Shown: piece by piece, positions 31,938 through 44,454 of the stretch | Layout: the number at the start of each line of letters is the position of its first letter | Position numbering within the stretch: the first letter of the stretch is position 1 | Assembly (NCBI RefSeq): GCF_030586465.1 | Contig: NZ_JAUQYP010000001.1 | Location: 124,001-188,000 of the forward strand | Reading direction: 5' to 3' | Length of the DNA: 64,000 nucleotides | From: Actinotalea lenta | GTDB taxonomy: Bacteria; Actinomycetota; Actinomycetes; Actinomycetales; Cellulomonadaceae | Made by a program: the position numbers and the translations under genes | The notes under the pieces: model-generated | Seen by the model: only the letters and a program-made list of their open reading frames with translations | The model's database searches: none | Told to the model about the DNA's origin: nothing

Positions 31938-34900
31938 TCAGCGCAGGTCGCCGAAGTCGATGTCCTCGAGCGGGATCGCCTCGCCGCTGCCCATGCCGAG
32001 CGGCGGGAAGTCGATCTCGTCGTAGCCGAAGCTCGGGTAGAGCTCCGCCTTGGCCTCCTCGGTGGGCTCCACCTCGACGTTGCGGTACCGGGACAGGCCG
32101 GTCCCCGCCGGGATGAGCTTTCCGATGATGACGTTCTCCTTCAGACCCATCAGGGCGTCGCTGCGGCCGCTCATCGCCGCCTCGGTCAGCACCCGGGTCG
32201 TCTCCTGGAAGGAGGCGGCCGAGAGCCACGAGTCGGTGGCGAGCGACGCCTTGGTGATGCCCATCAGCTCGGGGCGGCCCGAGGCCGGCTGCCCGCCCTC
32301 GGCCACCGCCTTGCGGTTGGCGTCCTCGAACCGGCCGCGCTCGGCCAGCTCGCCGGGGAGCAGGTCGGTGCTGCCGGAGTCCAGCACGGTCACGCGCCGC
32401 AGCATCTGCCGCACGATGACCTCGATGTGCTTGTCGTGGATGTCCACACCCTGCGACCGGTAGGTCTCCTGGACCTCGTCCACCAGGTGCTTCTGGGTCG
32501 CGCGCGGCCCGAGGATGCGGAGCACCTTCTTGGGGTCCACCGCGCCCTGCACCAGGAGCTGCCCGACCTCGACGTGGTCACCGTCCTCGATCAGCAGCCG
32601 GGACCGCTTGGTGAGCGGGTAGGCCACCTCGTCGGTGCCGTCGTCCGGGGTGAGCACGATGCGGCGGGTGCGCTCGTCCTCCTCGATCGCCACCCGACCG
32701 GAGTACTCCGCGATGGTGCCCTCACCCTTGGGGGTGCGGGCCTCGAAGAGCTCCTGGACACGCGGCAGACCCTGCGTGATGTCGTCGGCCGAGGCCACCC
32801 CACCGGTGTGGAAGGTCCGCATCGTCAGCTGCGTACCCGGCTCGCCGATCGACTGGGCCGCGATGATGCCCACGGCCTCGCCGATGTCGACCAGCTTGCC
32901 GGTGGCCAGCGACCGCCCGTAGCACCGCGAGCACGTCCCGACGCGGGACTCGCACGTGAGCACGGACCGCACCTTGACCTCCGTCACGCCCGCGGCGATG
33001 GCCGCGTCGATCAGCAGGTCGCCGGCGTCGTCCCCGGCACGGGCCACCACGGTCCCGTCCTCGGCGACCACGTCGCTGGCCAGCGTGCGTGCGTACACGC
33101 TCGTCTCGACCTTCTCGTGACGCACCAGGGTGCCGTCGGGCAGCGTGGTCGCGACCGGCAGCACGAGGCCGCGCTCCGTCCCGCAGTCCTCCTCGCGGAC
33201 GATGACGTCCTGGGACACGTCCACCAGACGACGGGTCAGGTACCCGGAGTCGGCGGTCCGCAGCGCGGTGTCCGCCAGACCCTTCCGCGCGCCGTGCGTC
33301 GCGATGAAGTACTCCAGGACCGACAGGCCCTCGCGGTAGTTGGACTTGATCGGGCGGGGCATGATCTCGCCCTTCGGGTTGGCCACCAGGCCACGCATAC
33401 CGGCGATCTGCCGCACCTGCATCCAGTTGCCTCGGGCGCCCGAGCCGACCATCCGGTACAGCGTGTTGCGCACCGGGAAGTTCGACTGCATCGCCTTGGC
33501 GACCTCGTCGGTGGCCTGGGTCCAGATCTCGATGAGCTCCTGCCGACGCTCGTCGTCCGTGATCAGGCCCTTGTCGAACTGGCCCTGGATCTTTGCGGCG
33601 CGAGCCTCGTAGTCCTCGAGGATCTGCTGCTTGGTCGGCGGGATCGGCACGTCGGAGATCGCGATGGTCACACCCGAGCGGGTGGCCCAGCGGTAGCCGG
33701 CGTCCTTGAGCGCGTCCAGGCTCGCCGCGACCTCGACCTTGGGGTACCGCTCGGCCAGGTCGTTGACGATGCCCGACAGCCGCTTCTTGTCGACGGCCGT
33801 GTTGACGTACGGGTAGTCCACGGGCAGCAGCTCGTTGAACAACGCGCGGCCCAGCGTGGTCTTGACCAGCGCCGACTCCCCCGGGGCCCAGTCCTCCGGC
33901 AGGCCGAAGTCCTGCTCGCCCGGCACGAGGTCGCTCATCCGCAGCGTGATCTCGGCGTTCAGGTCCAGGGTTCCCTGGTCGAACGCCATCATCGCCTCGG
34001 ACACCGAGCCGAACGCCCGGCCCTCGCCGGTCGCCTCGGGCCGGTCCGCCGTGAGGTGGAACAGGCCGATGATCATGTCCTGCGAGGGCATGGTCACGGG
34101 CCGGCCGTCGGACGGCTTGAGGATGTTGTTGGACGAGAGCATGAGGATGCGAGCCTCGGCCTGCGCCTCGGCGGACAGCGGCAGGTGGACCGCCATCTGG
34201 TCGCCGTCGAAGTCCGCGTTGAACGCGCCGCACACCAGCGGGTGCAGGTGGATGGCCTTGCCCTCTACGAGCACCGGCTCGAAGGCCTGGATGCCGAGGC
34301 GGTGCAGCGTGGGTGCACGGTTCAGCAGCACCGGGTGCTCGGTGATGACCTCCTCGAGCACGTCCCACACCTGCGGGCGGGCCCGCTCGACCATCCGCTT
34401 GGCCGACTTGATGTTCTGCGCGTGGTTGAGGTCCACCAGCCGCTTCATCACGAACGGCTTGAACAGCTCCAGGGCCATCTGCTTGGGCAGGCCGCACTGG
34501 TGCAGCTTGAGCTCGGGGCCCACCACGATGACCGAACGGCCCGAGTAGTCCACCCGCTTGCCGAGCAGGTTCTGCCGGAACCGGCCCTGCTTGCCCTTGA
34601 GCATGTCGGAGATCGACTTCAGCGGCCGGTTGCCCGGGCCGGTGACCGGGCGCCCGCGGCGACCGTTGTCGAACAGCGCGTCGACGGCCTCCTGGAGCAT
34701 CCGCTTCTCGTTGTTGACGATGATCTCCGGCGCGCCCAGGTCCAGCAGGCGCTTGAGCCGGTTGTTCCGGTTGATCACGCGGCGGTACAGGTCGTTCAGG
34801 TCCGAGGTGGCGAACCGGCCGCCGTCGAGCTGGACCATCGGACGCAGGTCCGGCGGGATGACCGGCACGGCGTCCAGCACCATGGCCTGGGGCGAGTTGG

Positions 34901-35816
34901 TGGTGGTGAGGAAGGCGTTGACCACCTTGAGGCGCTTGAGGGCGCGGGTCTTGCGCTGGCCCCGGCCGTTGCGGATGACGTCGCGCAGCGACTCGGCCTC
35001 GGCCTCCAGGTCGAAGCTCTCCAGGCGCTTCTGGATCGCCGCGGCGCCCATCGAGCCCTTGAAGTAGTTGCCGTAGCGGTCCACCAGCTGGCGGTACAGC
35101 AGCTCGTCGCCCTCGAGGTCGGCGACCTTCAGGTTCTTGAAGCGGTCCCACACCTGGTCGACACGGTCCAGCTCGGCGTCGGCACGCTTGCGGATCTGCG
35201 CCATCTCGCGCTCGGCCGAGTCGCGCACCTTGCGGCGCGCGTCCGCCTTGGCGCCCTCCGCCTCGAGCTCGGCCAGGTCGGACTCGAGCACCTGGGCACG
35301 CGCGTCGATGTCGGCGTCGCGACGCTTGGCGATCTCCTGCTTCTCCAGGTCGATCTCGTTCTGGAGGTTCGGCAGGTCCTCGGTGCGGCCCTCCTCATCG
35401 ATCTCGGTGATCATGTAGGCCGCGAAGTAGATGACCTTCTCCAGGTCCTTCGGGGCCAGGTCGAGCAGGTAGCCCAGGCGCGAGGGGACGCCCTTGAAGA
35501 ACCAGATGTGGGTCACCGGGGCGGCGAGCTCGATGTGGCCCATCCGCTCACGGCGGACCTTCGAGCGCGTCACCTCGACGCCGCAGCGCTCGCAGATGAT
35601 GCCCTTGAAGCGCACCCGCTTGTACTTGCCGCAGTAGCACTCCCAGTCCCGGGTGGGACCGAAGATCTTCTCGCAGAACAGCCCGTCCTTCTCCGGCTTC
35701 AGGGTCCGGTAGTTGATGGTCTCGGGCTTCTTGACCTCGCCGTGCGACCACGCGCGGATGTCCTCCGCGGTGGCCAGGCCGATGCGCAGCTCGTCGAAGA
35801 CGTTGACGTCGAGCAA
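31938..35816 (-). CDS. rpoC: DNA-directed RNA polymerase beta' subunit
   Basis: Catalytic subunit that holds the active-site Mg. The 1292-residue protein starts (from TTG) [21 protein letters not shown], has the N-terminal zinc ribbon [23 protein letters not shown], the catalytic loop [14 protein letters not shown], the bridge helix/trigger loop region ([17 protein letters not shown]) and the second Cys cluster [24 protein letters not shown] before the TTG supports that start, which is common for actinobacterial rpoC. It is 94 bp after rpoB. Confidence 0.98.
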   Translation of the reverse strand: MLDVNVFDELRIGLATAEDIRAWSHGEVKKPETINYRTLKPEKDGLFCEKIFGPTRDWECYCGKYKRVRFKGIICERCGVEVTRSKVRRERMGHIELAAPVTHIWFFKGVPSRLGYLLDLAPKDLEKVIYFAAYMITEIDEEGRTEDLPNLQNEIDLEKQEIAKRRDADIDARAQVLESDLAELEAEGAKADARRKVRDSAEREMAQIRKRADAELDRVDQVWDRFKNLKVADLEGDELLYRQLVDRYGNYFKGSMGAAAIQKRLESFDLEAEAESLRDVIRNGRGQRKTRALKRLKVVNAFLTTTNSPQAMVLDAVPVIPPDLRPMVQLDGGRFATSDLNDLYRRVINRNNRLKRLLDLGAPEIIVNNEKRMLQEAVDALFDNGRRGRPVTGPGNRPLKSISDMLKGKQGRFRQNLLGKRVDYSGRSVIVVGPELKLHQCGLPKQMALELFKPFVMKRLVDLNHAQNIKSAKRMVERARPQVWDVLEEVITEHPVLLNRAPTLHRLGIQAFEPVLVEGKAIHLHPLVCGAFNADFDGDQMAVHLPLSAEAQAEARILMLSSNNILKPSDGRPVTMPSQDMIIGLFHLTADRPEATGEGRAFGSVSEAMMAFDQGTLDLNAEITLRMSDLVPGEQDFGLPEDWAPGESALVKTTLGRALFNELLPVDYPYVNTAVDKKRLSGIVNDLAERYPKVEVAASLDALKDAGYRWATRSGVTIAISDVPIPPTKQQILEDYEARAAKIQGQFDKGLITDDERRQELIEIWTQATDEVAKAMQSNFPVRNTLYRMVGSGARGNWMQVRQIAGMRGLVANPKGEIMPRPIKSNYREGLSVLEYFIATHGARKGLADTALRTADSGYLTRRLVDVSQDVIVREEDCGTERGLVLPVATTLPDGTLVRHEKVETSVYARTLASDVVAEDGTVVARAGDDAGDLLIDAAIAAGVTEVKVRSVLTCESRVGTCSRCYGRSLATGKLVDIGEAVGIIAAQSIGEPGTQLTMRTFHTGGVASADDITQGLPRVQELFEARTPKGEGTIAEYSGRVAIEEDERTRRIVLTPDDGTDEVAYPLTKRSRLLIEDGDHVEVGQLLVQGAVDPKKVLRILGPRATQKHLVDEVQETYRSQGVDIHDKHIEVIVRQMLRRVTVLDSGSTDLLPGELAERGRFEDANRKAVAEGGQPASGRPELMGITKASLATDSWLSAASFQETTRVLTEAAMSGRSDALMGLKENVIIGKLIPAGTGLSRYRNVEVEPTEEAKAELYPSFGYDEIDFPPLGMGSGEAIPLEDIDFGDLR

Positions 35817-35910
35817 GGTGTCCTACTTCCTTCGTGTGAAGTTCACGCAGTCTGTGTCCTGCGGTCACGCACGTGACCGCGAAGGGAACCGCCGAGCGGC
35901 TCCGACGAGC

Positions 35911-39408
<3,498 letters not shown>

Positions 39409-39549
39409 GAGGGGTCCTTCCCGGATCGAGGTGCGGCGCATGGCCCGGCAGGCACGACCCCCCGGCCGCTGAGCCTTCGGCACCGCTCAGGCACGGTGAC
39501 GGACGCTCGGGTTATACGGGGTCGCGGACACAGGTCAGCGCAAAGCGCT

Positions 39550-39577
39550 AGCATACTCAGTTCCGCCAGGATGTCCA
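39550..39577 (-). promoter_or_regulatory. probable promoter of rpoBC
   Basis: Minus-strand TGGACA (39577-39572), a 16-bp spacer and TATGCT (39555-39550). It would give a leader of about 135 nt before rpoB. The region up to the rplL terminators is otherwise without features. Confidence 0.45.
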
Positions 39578-39651
39578 GCCCGCCACGCTGTAGGTGCGCT
39601 ACGATGCGCGCCCGCGCGCGGCCTCCTCGCCGCAGGGGGCCCCTCGACCGG

Positions 39652-39687
39652 CGAGGCCCGCACCCCGGGGGCGGGGTGCGGGCCTCG
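39652..39687 (-). terminator. strong terminator after rplL
   Basis: Perfect 15-bp stem (39652-39666 with 39673-39687, arm CGAGGCCCGCACCCC) with a 6-nt loop, 37 bp past the rplL stop. Confidence 0.8.
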
Positions 39688-39690
39688 TGT

Positions 39691-39716
39691 CCCGGCCGGC
39701 TCAGCGGCCGGCCGGG
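39691..39716 (-). terminator. second hairpin after rplL
   Basis: Perfect 10-bp inverted repeat (39691-39700 with 39707-39716, arm CCCGGCCGGC), directly before the longer stem. The two form a tandem terminator between rplL and rpoB. Confidence 0.6.
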
Positions 39717-39723
39717 GCGGTGA

Positions 39724-40113
39724 TCACTTGACGGTGACCGTGGCGCCGGCGCCCTCGAGGGCGGCCTTGGCCTTGTCCGCGGCCTCCTTGTTGACGGCCT
39801 CCAGGACCGGCTTCGGGGCCCCGTCGACGAGGTCCTTCGCCTCCTTCAGGCCCAGGCTGGTCAGCGCACGGACCTCCTTGATGACCTGGATCTTCTTGTC
39901 GCCGGCGGCCTCGAGGATGACGTCGAACTCCGACTTCTCCTCCTCCTCCTCGACAGCGGCGGCGCCGCCGGCGGCGGCCGGGGCGGCGGCGGCGACCGGA
40001 GCGGCCGCGGTGACCTCGAAGGTCTCCTCGAAGGCCTTCACGAACTCGTTGAGCTCGATGAGGGTGAGCTCCTTGAACGCGTCGATGAGCTCGGCGGTGG
40101 TGAGCTTCGCCAT
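39724..40113 (-). CDS. rplL: 50S ribosomal protein L7/L12
   Basis: Stalk protein that recruits GTPase factors. The 129-residue product has the dimerisation N-domain [30 protein letters not shown], an Ala/Gly-rich hinge and the C-domain [44 protein letters not shown]. It lies 67 bp after rplJ. Confidence 0.98.
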   Translation of the reverse strand: MAKLTTAELIDAFKELTLIELNEFVKAFEETFEVTAAAPVAAAAPAAAGGAAAVEEEEEKSEFDVILEAAGDKKIQVIKEVRALTSLGLKEAKDLVDGAPKPVLEAVNKEAADKAKAALEGAGATVTVK

Positions 40114-40180
40114 GGTGGCGTGTCCTTCCGTTGTGCCCTGCTCGCGCGAGCAGGTGGGTGGGGTGGGATGGAGGGGCGGC

Positions 40181-40711
40181 TCAGGCCGCCGACTCCTCGG
40201 TGGCCCGCTTCTCGCGCAGGGCATCGATGGTGCGCACGGCCTGGGAGGTCGGCGCGGTGAACAGGTAGGCGGCCTGGTACAGCTTGGCCTTCATGGCGCC
40301 GGCCGCCTTGGCCAGCAGGACCTCGCGGGACTCGAGGTCCGCGAGCGTGGTGATCTCGTCCGCGGTCATCGGGCGGCCGTCCATGACGCCCCCCTTGACC
40401 ACGAGCTGAGGGTGGGCCTTGGCGAAGTCACGCAGCCCCTTCGCGACGGCGACCGCGTCACCGTCGACGAACGCGATCGCTGACGGCCCCTTGAGCTGGA
40501 CGTCGAGACCCTCGACGCCCGCCTCACGGGCCGCGATCGCGGACAGCGTGTTCTTCACCACGGCGTAGGTGGCGTTCCCGCGCAGCGCCGTGCGCAGCTC
40601 CTTGAGCTGGGACACGGTGAGCCCGCGGTACTCGGTCAGCACGACCGCGCTGGACTCGCGGAACCTGTCCGCGAGCTCGGCGACGGCGGCCGCCTTGTCC
40701 GGCCTCGCCAT
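40181..40711 (-). CDS. rplJ: 50S ribosomal protein L10
   Basis: Stalk base that binds L7/L12 dimers. The 176-residue product starts [40 protein letters not shown] and has [14 protein letters not shown] and the C-terminal L12-binding helix. The ATG at 40709-40711 has GGAGTG before it. In this genome rplJL is separated from rplKA by 7.8 kb, so it needs its own promoter. Confidence 0.97.
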   Translation of the reverse strand: MARPDKAAAVAELADRFRESSAVVLTEYRGLTVSQLKELRTALRGNATYAVVKNTLSAIAAREAGVEGLDVQLKGPSAIAFVDGDAVAVAKGLRDFAKAHPQLVVKGGVMDGRPMTADEITTLADLESREVLLAKAAGAMKAKLYQAAYLFTAPTSQAVRTIDALREKRATEESAA

Positions 40712-40759
40712 GGCACTCCTTCCGATGAGTGGAGCCGCAGGCGAGGCCTCGCATGAGAA

Positions 40760-40785
40760 GAGCCCCGTGCGCAGGCACGGGGCTC
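40760..40785 (-). promoter_or_regulatory. leader hairpin of rplJ
   Basis: Perfect 11-bp stem (40760-40770 with 40775-40785, arm GAGCCCCGTGC) with a 4-nt loop, followed on the minus strand by TTCTC. It lies 48 nt before rplJ, where other bacteria have the L10 leader that L10-L12 binds to repress itself; it could be an attenuator or part of such a site. Confidence 0.5.
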
Positions 40786-40908
40786 GCATCATCCGGGAGC
40801 ACATGGCTCCGGACCGGAGTCTCTCACCTGCGCGGGCCTCCGCTCGGAGCGGGACTTCGGTCTGCCGCCACGGGGACGGCCGACGACCTGCGGTCTTGGG
40901 CAGCGGTC

Positions 40909-40938
40909 AGGGTACGCGACCGTGCGGGCCCGCGACAA
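40909..40938 (-). promoter_or_regulatory. candidate promoter of rplJL
   Basis: Minus-strand TTGTCG (40938-40933), 18 bp, TACCCT (40914-40909). Leader about 190 nt, containing the hairpin. Confidence 0.38.
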
Positions 40939-41072
40939 CTCGCGGACCGCCGCCGGGCCCGCCAGCGCGACGCAGGCGGATCGTCGGTACACGTCACACG
41001 GGGGTCTCGGCTGACTCTAGGAGGGATGAAGGCCGCGTAGCGCCGCGGAAGACGACCACCGGGAGCCCCGTC

Positions 41073-41879
41073 ATGACCGCCCTGTCGCACCACCGCCCTG
41101 GCCCCACCGAGGAACGCCCCGGCGAGACGCCGGACACGGTGAGGGCCGGGCCGGTGGACCTGCGCGCCTGGCTCGGGGGGACGGGGCGCCCACAGCTCGA
41201 CGTCCCGCTGGCCCCGACGCCGCCACGCCTCGCCGGGGCTCGTACCCCGCGGGTGGCGCTCGTCGGTGGTGGGGTGGACCGGCAGCACCCGGACCTGGCC
41301 GGCGCGCACGTGGTGGTGTGGCCGGGCGGCCGCGGGCTCGCGCCGGACGTCACCGCGACGGCGTACGCGTCACTCCTGGTCGGCCAGGGTGTGGCGCACG
41401 CGCGTGGCCTGGTGCCCGACGCCGTGCTGCTGGTCGCAGCGGTGGAGCACCCGGACGAGCCGAGCACGGACGCGGCGACCGCCCGGGCCGTCCGATGGTG
41501 CGTCGGTGCGGGCGCCGAGGTGATCGTCCTGCCCTATGGGCGCAGGCGACTGGGCCGCCGCCTGACAGTCACGCTGCACGCGGCGATGGCGCACGGCACG
41601 CGGGTGTTTGCAGCGGCGGGCGACCTGGGCCCCGACATCCTGACGTTCCCCGGCTCCGTCACGGGCGTGGTCGCGGTGACCGCCCACGACGGTTCCCGGC
41701 TGCTCGCGGGGTGCTCCGCGTGCGCCGACATCGCCGCCCCCGGGGCCGACGTCCCGGCGGCCGGGCCCCGCTCCCGGACGAGGCTGCGTGGGTCGGGGGC
41801 GGCGACCGTGCTCGCCGCCGGGGCCCACCTCACGGCCGTCGCGGCCGAGCCCGACACCGCGCCCCTCCTGCTGCGTTGA
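41073..41879 (+). CDS. subtilase-fold pseudoprotease (S8-like, catalytically dead)
   Basis: A 268-residue cytosolic protein without signal peptide. From about residue 58 it follows the subtilisin (S8) pattern: VALVGGGVDRQHPDLAG, VTATAYASLLVGQGVAHARGLVPDAVLLVAAV, RVFAAAGDLGP, GVVAVTAHD, CADIAAPGADV and RGSGAATVLAAGAHLTAV. At the positions of the triad and oxyanion hole it has Gly65 for Asp, Thr94 for His, Asp184 for Asn and Gly242 for Ser. The reading frame is intact, so this looks like a retained pseudoenzyme rather than a decayed gene. It converges on the CHAT gene with 25 bp between stops. ATG at 41073 chosen; GGGAG lies upstream. Binding partner is unknown. Confidence 0.8.
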   Translation: MTALSHHRPGPTEERPGETPDTVRAGPVDLRAWLGGTGRPQLDVPLAPTPPRLAGARTPRVALVGGGVDRQHPDLAGAHVVVWPGGRGLAPDVTATAYASLLVGQGVAHARGLVPDAVLLVAAVEHPDEPSTDAATARAVRWCVGAGAEVIVLPYGRRRLGRRLTVTLHAAMAHGTRVFAAAGDLGPDILTFPGSVTGVVAVTAHDGSRLLAGCSACADIAAPGADVPAAGPRSRTRLRGSGAATVLAAGAHLTAVAAEPDTAPLLLR

Positions 41880-41904
41880 GCTCGTCAGCGCCGATCCGGC
41901 GCAC

Positions 41905-44454
41905 TCAGGGGCGCGTCGCGAAGCAGGCGAGAGGTACGGGGTCACCGGGGTCCACCGCCGCGAGCGCCTGCGACGCTGTCGCCCCGGTCCGCAGCGCCCG
42001 GTGGACGGTCGGCATGAGGTGCGCCGCGACGTCGTCCCGCAGCGGGGCCAACGCGGCAACCACGGCGTCGGCGCCGAGCCGCAGCAGGACGCTCGCCAGC
42101 CCGAGCACCTCGCCGCCAGGTCGCACCGTGGCTCGGCCCACCTCGCACGCGGACAGCACGACGACGGACCCGCACAGGTCGATCCCTTCGAGCTCGTGGG
42201 CGAACAGCGGTCCATCGACCAGCCGGAGCCAGGAGAACAGCGGGTTGTCGGGCTCGTGGCGGCCGTGGGCCGCCAGGTGCACGACACCGGCTCCGGCCAG
42301 CCCCGCCGCGGTCGCGCGCGCAGTGGCAGCGGTCCCGGTCAGGGCCTCGGTCCCCCAGATCCGGGCCACCGCCTCGACCTCCTGCGCCGCGTCCACCAGC
42401 CCCGGGCCTGCGACGACGAACGCTCCCGCGTGCCGCCGGGGCGGTGCCCCCACCCCGAGTCTGGTGCCCACGCTGGTGGGCAGCCCGCGACGCGACGGCA
42501 GCAGTCCCCACGGTAGGGTCACGAGCTCGCCGCCCACCGCGAGGTGCATGGGGCCGTCCACACCGAGCGGAGCCAGCAGGGTCGCGTCCGCCCAGGCGAG
42601 CCCGCGGTCCAGAGAGCCGCGGACCACCTGGCGCATCGGTACCGGCAGGTGGGCCGCCGAGAGCGCGTGCAGGTCCGCGCCGATCCGACGCGCGACGCGG
42701 CTCACCTCGTCGGCCTCAGCGAGATGGTGCAGGCGCGCACCGCTGGCGTCGACCACCACCGCGTGCACGGCACCGTCGAGCGTCACCACGTCCACCACAG
42801 CGCCCTCGGTGCCCGCACGCCCGGCGATCAGTGCCTCCGCGGTCGGCGCCTCGGGCGGACCGAGCTCGCCGTCCAGGTGCCACGACCGCTGGCGGGCGGC
42901 CGCGCGCAGGCGGACGATCTCGCGCTGCGTTGCGCGCTCGGCCGCGGCATCCGGCGGCAGGGCTCGTTCGCGCTCGACGGCGAACCGCAGCTCGGCGAGC
43001 AGGTCGGCGAGCACGGGATCCGCCGGGGGACGAACCCTCGCAGGGCCGGCGAAGGTCGCCCGCCCGCGCTCCGTCGCCTCGAGCACCGCGCGCGGGTCCT
43101 GGGCACGCAGCGCGGCCCTGAGCTCGACCGCGGCCAGGCGCTCACCGATCACCGCTGCTGCGGTCACCGCCTCGACCGAGCCGAACTGGCGTCGGTGCTC
43201 GGCGAGCAAGGCCTGCCCTGCCGCGACCTGTCGGCGGCCGGCCGCGGCGAGGCCCGAGTCGAAGTCGAGCTGGGCGGCGACCGCGCGCCATCCGAGCGCC
43301 AGGGTGAGGGGCTCGCGGCCGGTCAGGCGGCCGGCGGCCGCCAGAGCGTCACGCGCCTCGCGAGACCGACCCGCCGATGCCAGGGCGGCCGCCCGTACGA
43401 GCCGGGCCTGGCGGGCACTCGTGCGATCACCACCGGCCCGCTCGGTCCGGTCCGCGAGGTCAGCCGCGCGGCGCGCGAGGCGAAGGCGCACCCCGGGGCC
43501 GGCCCCGTCCCGCAGGGCGAGCTCGAGCCCGGCTCGCAGCTCCGCGAGCTCGGCCCGCGCCAGCCATGGCAGGTTCCCGCGCCGCGCCAGCCGCCGCCGG
43601 GCCTGCTGGGCCCAGCGGCGGCCCTCGTCCGGACGGCGCAGCAGCACCGCGCACGCCGAGCGCGAGATCTCCACCTGGGCCAGGTCCAGCGCCAGTCGCT
43701 GGTCGGCGAAGATGCGCCCCGCGCGCGCGAGCGTCTCGTCCGCCTCCGTCACGAGGCCGGCCTCGAGCAGCACCTGGGCGCGGTCCAGCAACGGGATGGC
43801 TTCCGACCCGCCCTCGCTGTCCTCGGCAGCGGCCGCCATCGTGGCCAGCGCGCGCGGAAGGTCCCCGGCCAGGAACTGCGCGTAACCCAGGTTGTGCCGC
43901 GCCTTGAACGCGAGGCGACCGTCACCGATGGTCTCGGCGCGCTCCGCGCACTGCACGAGGTCCGCCTGTGCCCGGCCGATCTCGCCCCGCTCGAGGAGGA
44001 GGGTGCTGCGGTTGAGGAGGATGCAGCACGCATCCACCGGATCGGCCAGGTCCAGCCGGGCCACCGCGGCGTCATGGTCGGCCAGAGACCTCCCTGCGTC
44101 CCCCGCACGCAGCCAGAGCAGGCCGCGCTGGCCGAGCACCGCCACCGCCGTGCCCGCGTCACGTGCGTCGGCGGCGTCACGTTCTGCCTCGTCGAGCATG
44201 GCCAGGGCCTCGTGGATGTCGGCACGCAGCTCGAAGTCGCTCATCACGAGCCCGAGGAGCGCCCGGGCCCGCACCCGTCGCGCCTGAGTCGACCGCTCAC
44301 CCGCAGTCGGGCCCCCGTCGCCCAGCGCCTCGAGGCGGCGCAGCGCCGCACGGAACCGCGCCGACGCAGCCGCCGGACGCCCGTCGGCGTTCGCGGCGAG
44401 ACCGGCGGCGAGTGCTCGCTGCGCCTCGGCCAGCGGGTCAGGTCCGGCGGCCAT
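41905..44454 (-). CDS. TPR-like/CHAT domain protease
   Basis: A 849-residue cytosolic protein. The N-terminal roughly 500 residues are Ala/Leu/Arg-rich helical repeats with TPR-like spacing (LGYAQFLAGDLPRALATM, NRSTLLLERGEIGRAQADLVQ). The C-terminal about 300 residues are a CHAT domain of the caspase/separase clan: VVHLAAHGRHEPDNPL carries the catalytic His (about 730), and VVVLSACEVGRATV the catalytic Cys (about 770). Known TPR-CHAT proteases cleave specific partners on a signal; target and trigger here are not known. The ATG at 44452-44454 shares a base with the S8 gene stop (TGATG); an ATG 42 nt upstream is an alternative. Confidence 0.88.
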   Translation of the reverse strand: MAAGPDPLAEAQRALAAGLAANADGRPAAASARFRAALRRLEALGDGGPTAGERSTQARRVRARALLGLVMSDFELRADIHEALAMLDEAERDAADARDAGTAVAVLGQRGLLWLRAGDAGRSLADHDAAVARLDLADPVDACCILLNRSTLLLERGEIGRAQADLVQCAERAETIGDGRLAFKARHNLGYAQFLAGDLPRALATMAAAAEDSEGGSEAIPLLDRAQVLLEAGLVTEADETLARAGRIFADQRLALDLAQVEISRSACAVLLRRPDEGRRWAQQARRRLARRGNLPWLARAELAELRAGLELALRDGAGPGVRLRLARRAADLADRTERAGGDRTSARQARLVRAAALASAGRSREARDALAAAGRLTGREPLTLALGWRAVAAQLDFDSGLAAAGRRQVAAGQALLAEHRRQFGSVEAVTAAAVIGERLAAVELRAALRAQDPRAVLEATERGRATFAGPARVRPPADPVLADLLAELRFAVERERALPPDAAAERATQREIVRLRAAARQRSWHLDGELGPPEAPTAEALIAGRAGTEGAVVDVVTLDGAVHAVVVDASGARLHHLAEADEVSRVARRIGADLHALSAAHLPVPMRQVVRGSLDRGLAWADATLLAPLGVDGPMHLAVGGELVTLPWGLLPSRRGLPTSVGTRLGVGAPPRRHAGAFVVAGPGLVDAAQEVEAVARIWGTEALTGTAATARATAAGLAGAGVVHLAAHGRHEPDNPLFSWLRLVDGPLFAHELEGIDLCGSVVVLSACEVGRATVRPGGEVLGLASVLLRLGADAVVAALAPLRDDVAAHLMPTVHRALRTGATASQALAAVDPGDPVPLACFATRP

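Larger units (their letters stand above)
40712..41072. other. divergent region between rplJ and the pseudo-subtilase gene
   Basis: About 360 bp with no gene. It contains the rplJ leader hairpin and a promoter candidate reading toward rplJ. No promoter for the plus-strand gene at 41073 was recognised. Confidence 0.55.

Noticed and set aside
41073-41879. Classification as a decayed pseudogene
   Set aside because: The frame is intact over 268 residues with conserved fold motifs; only catalytic residues are changed.
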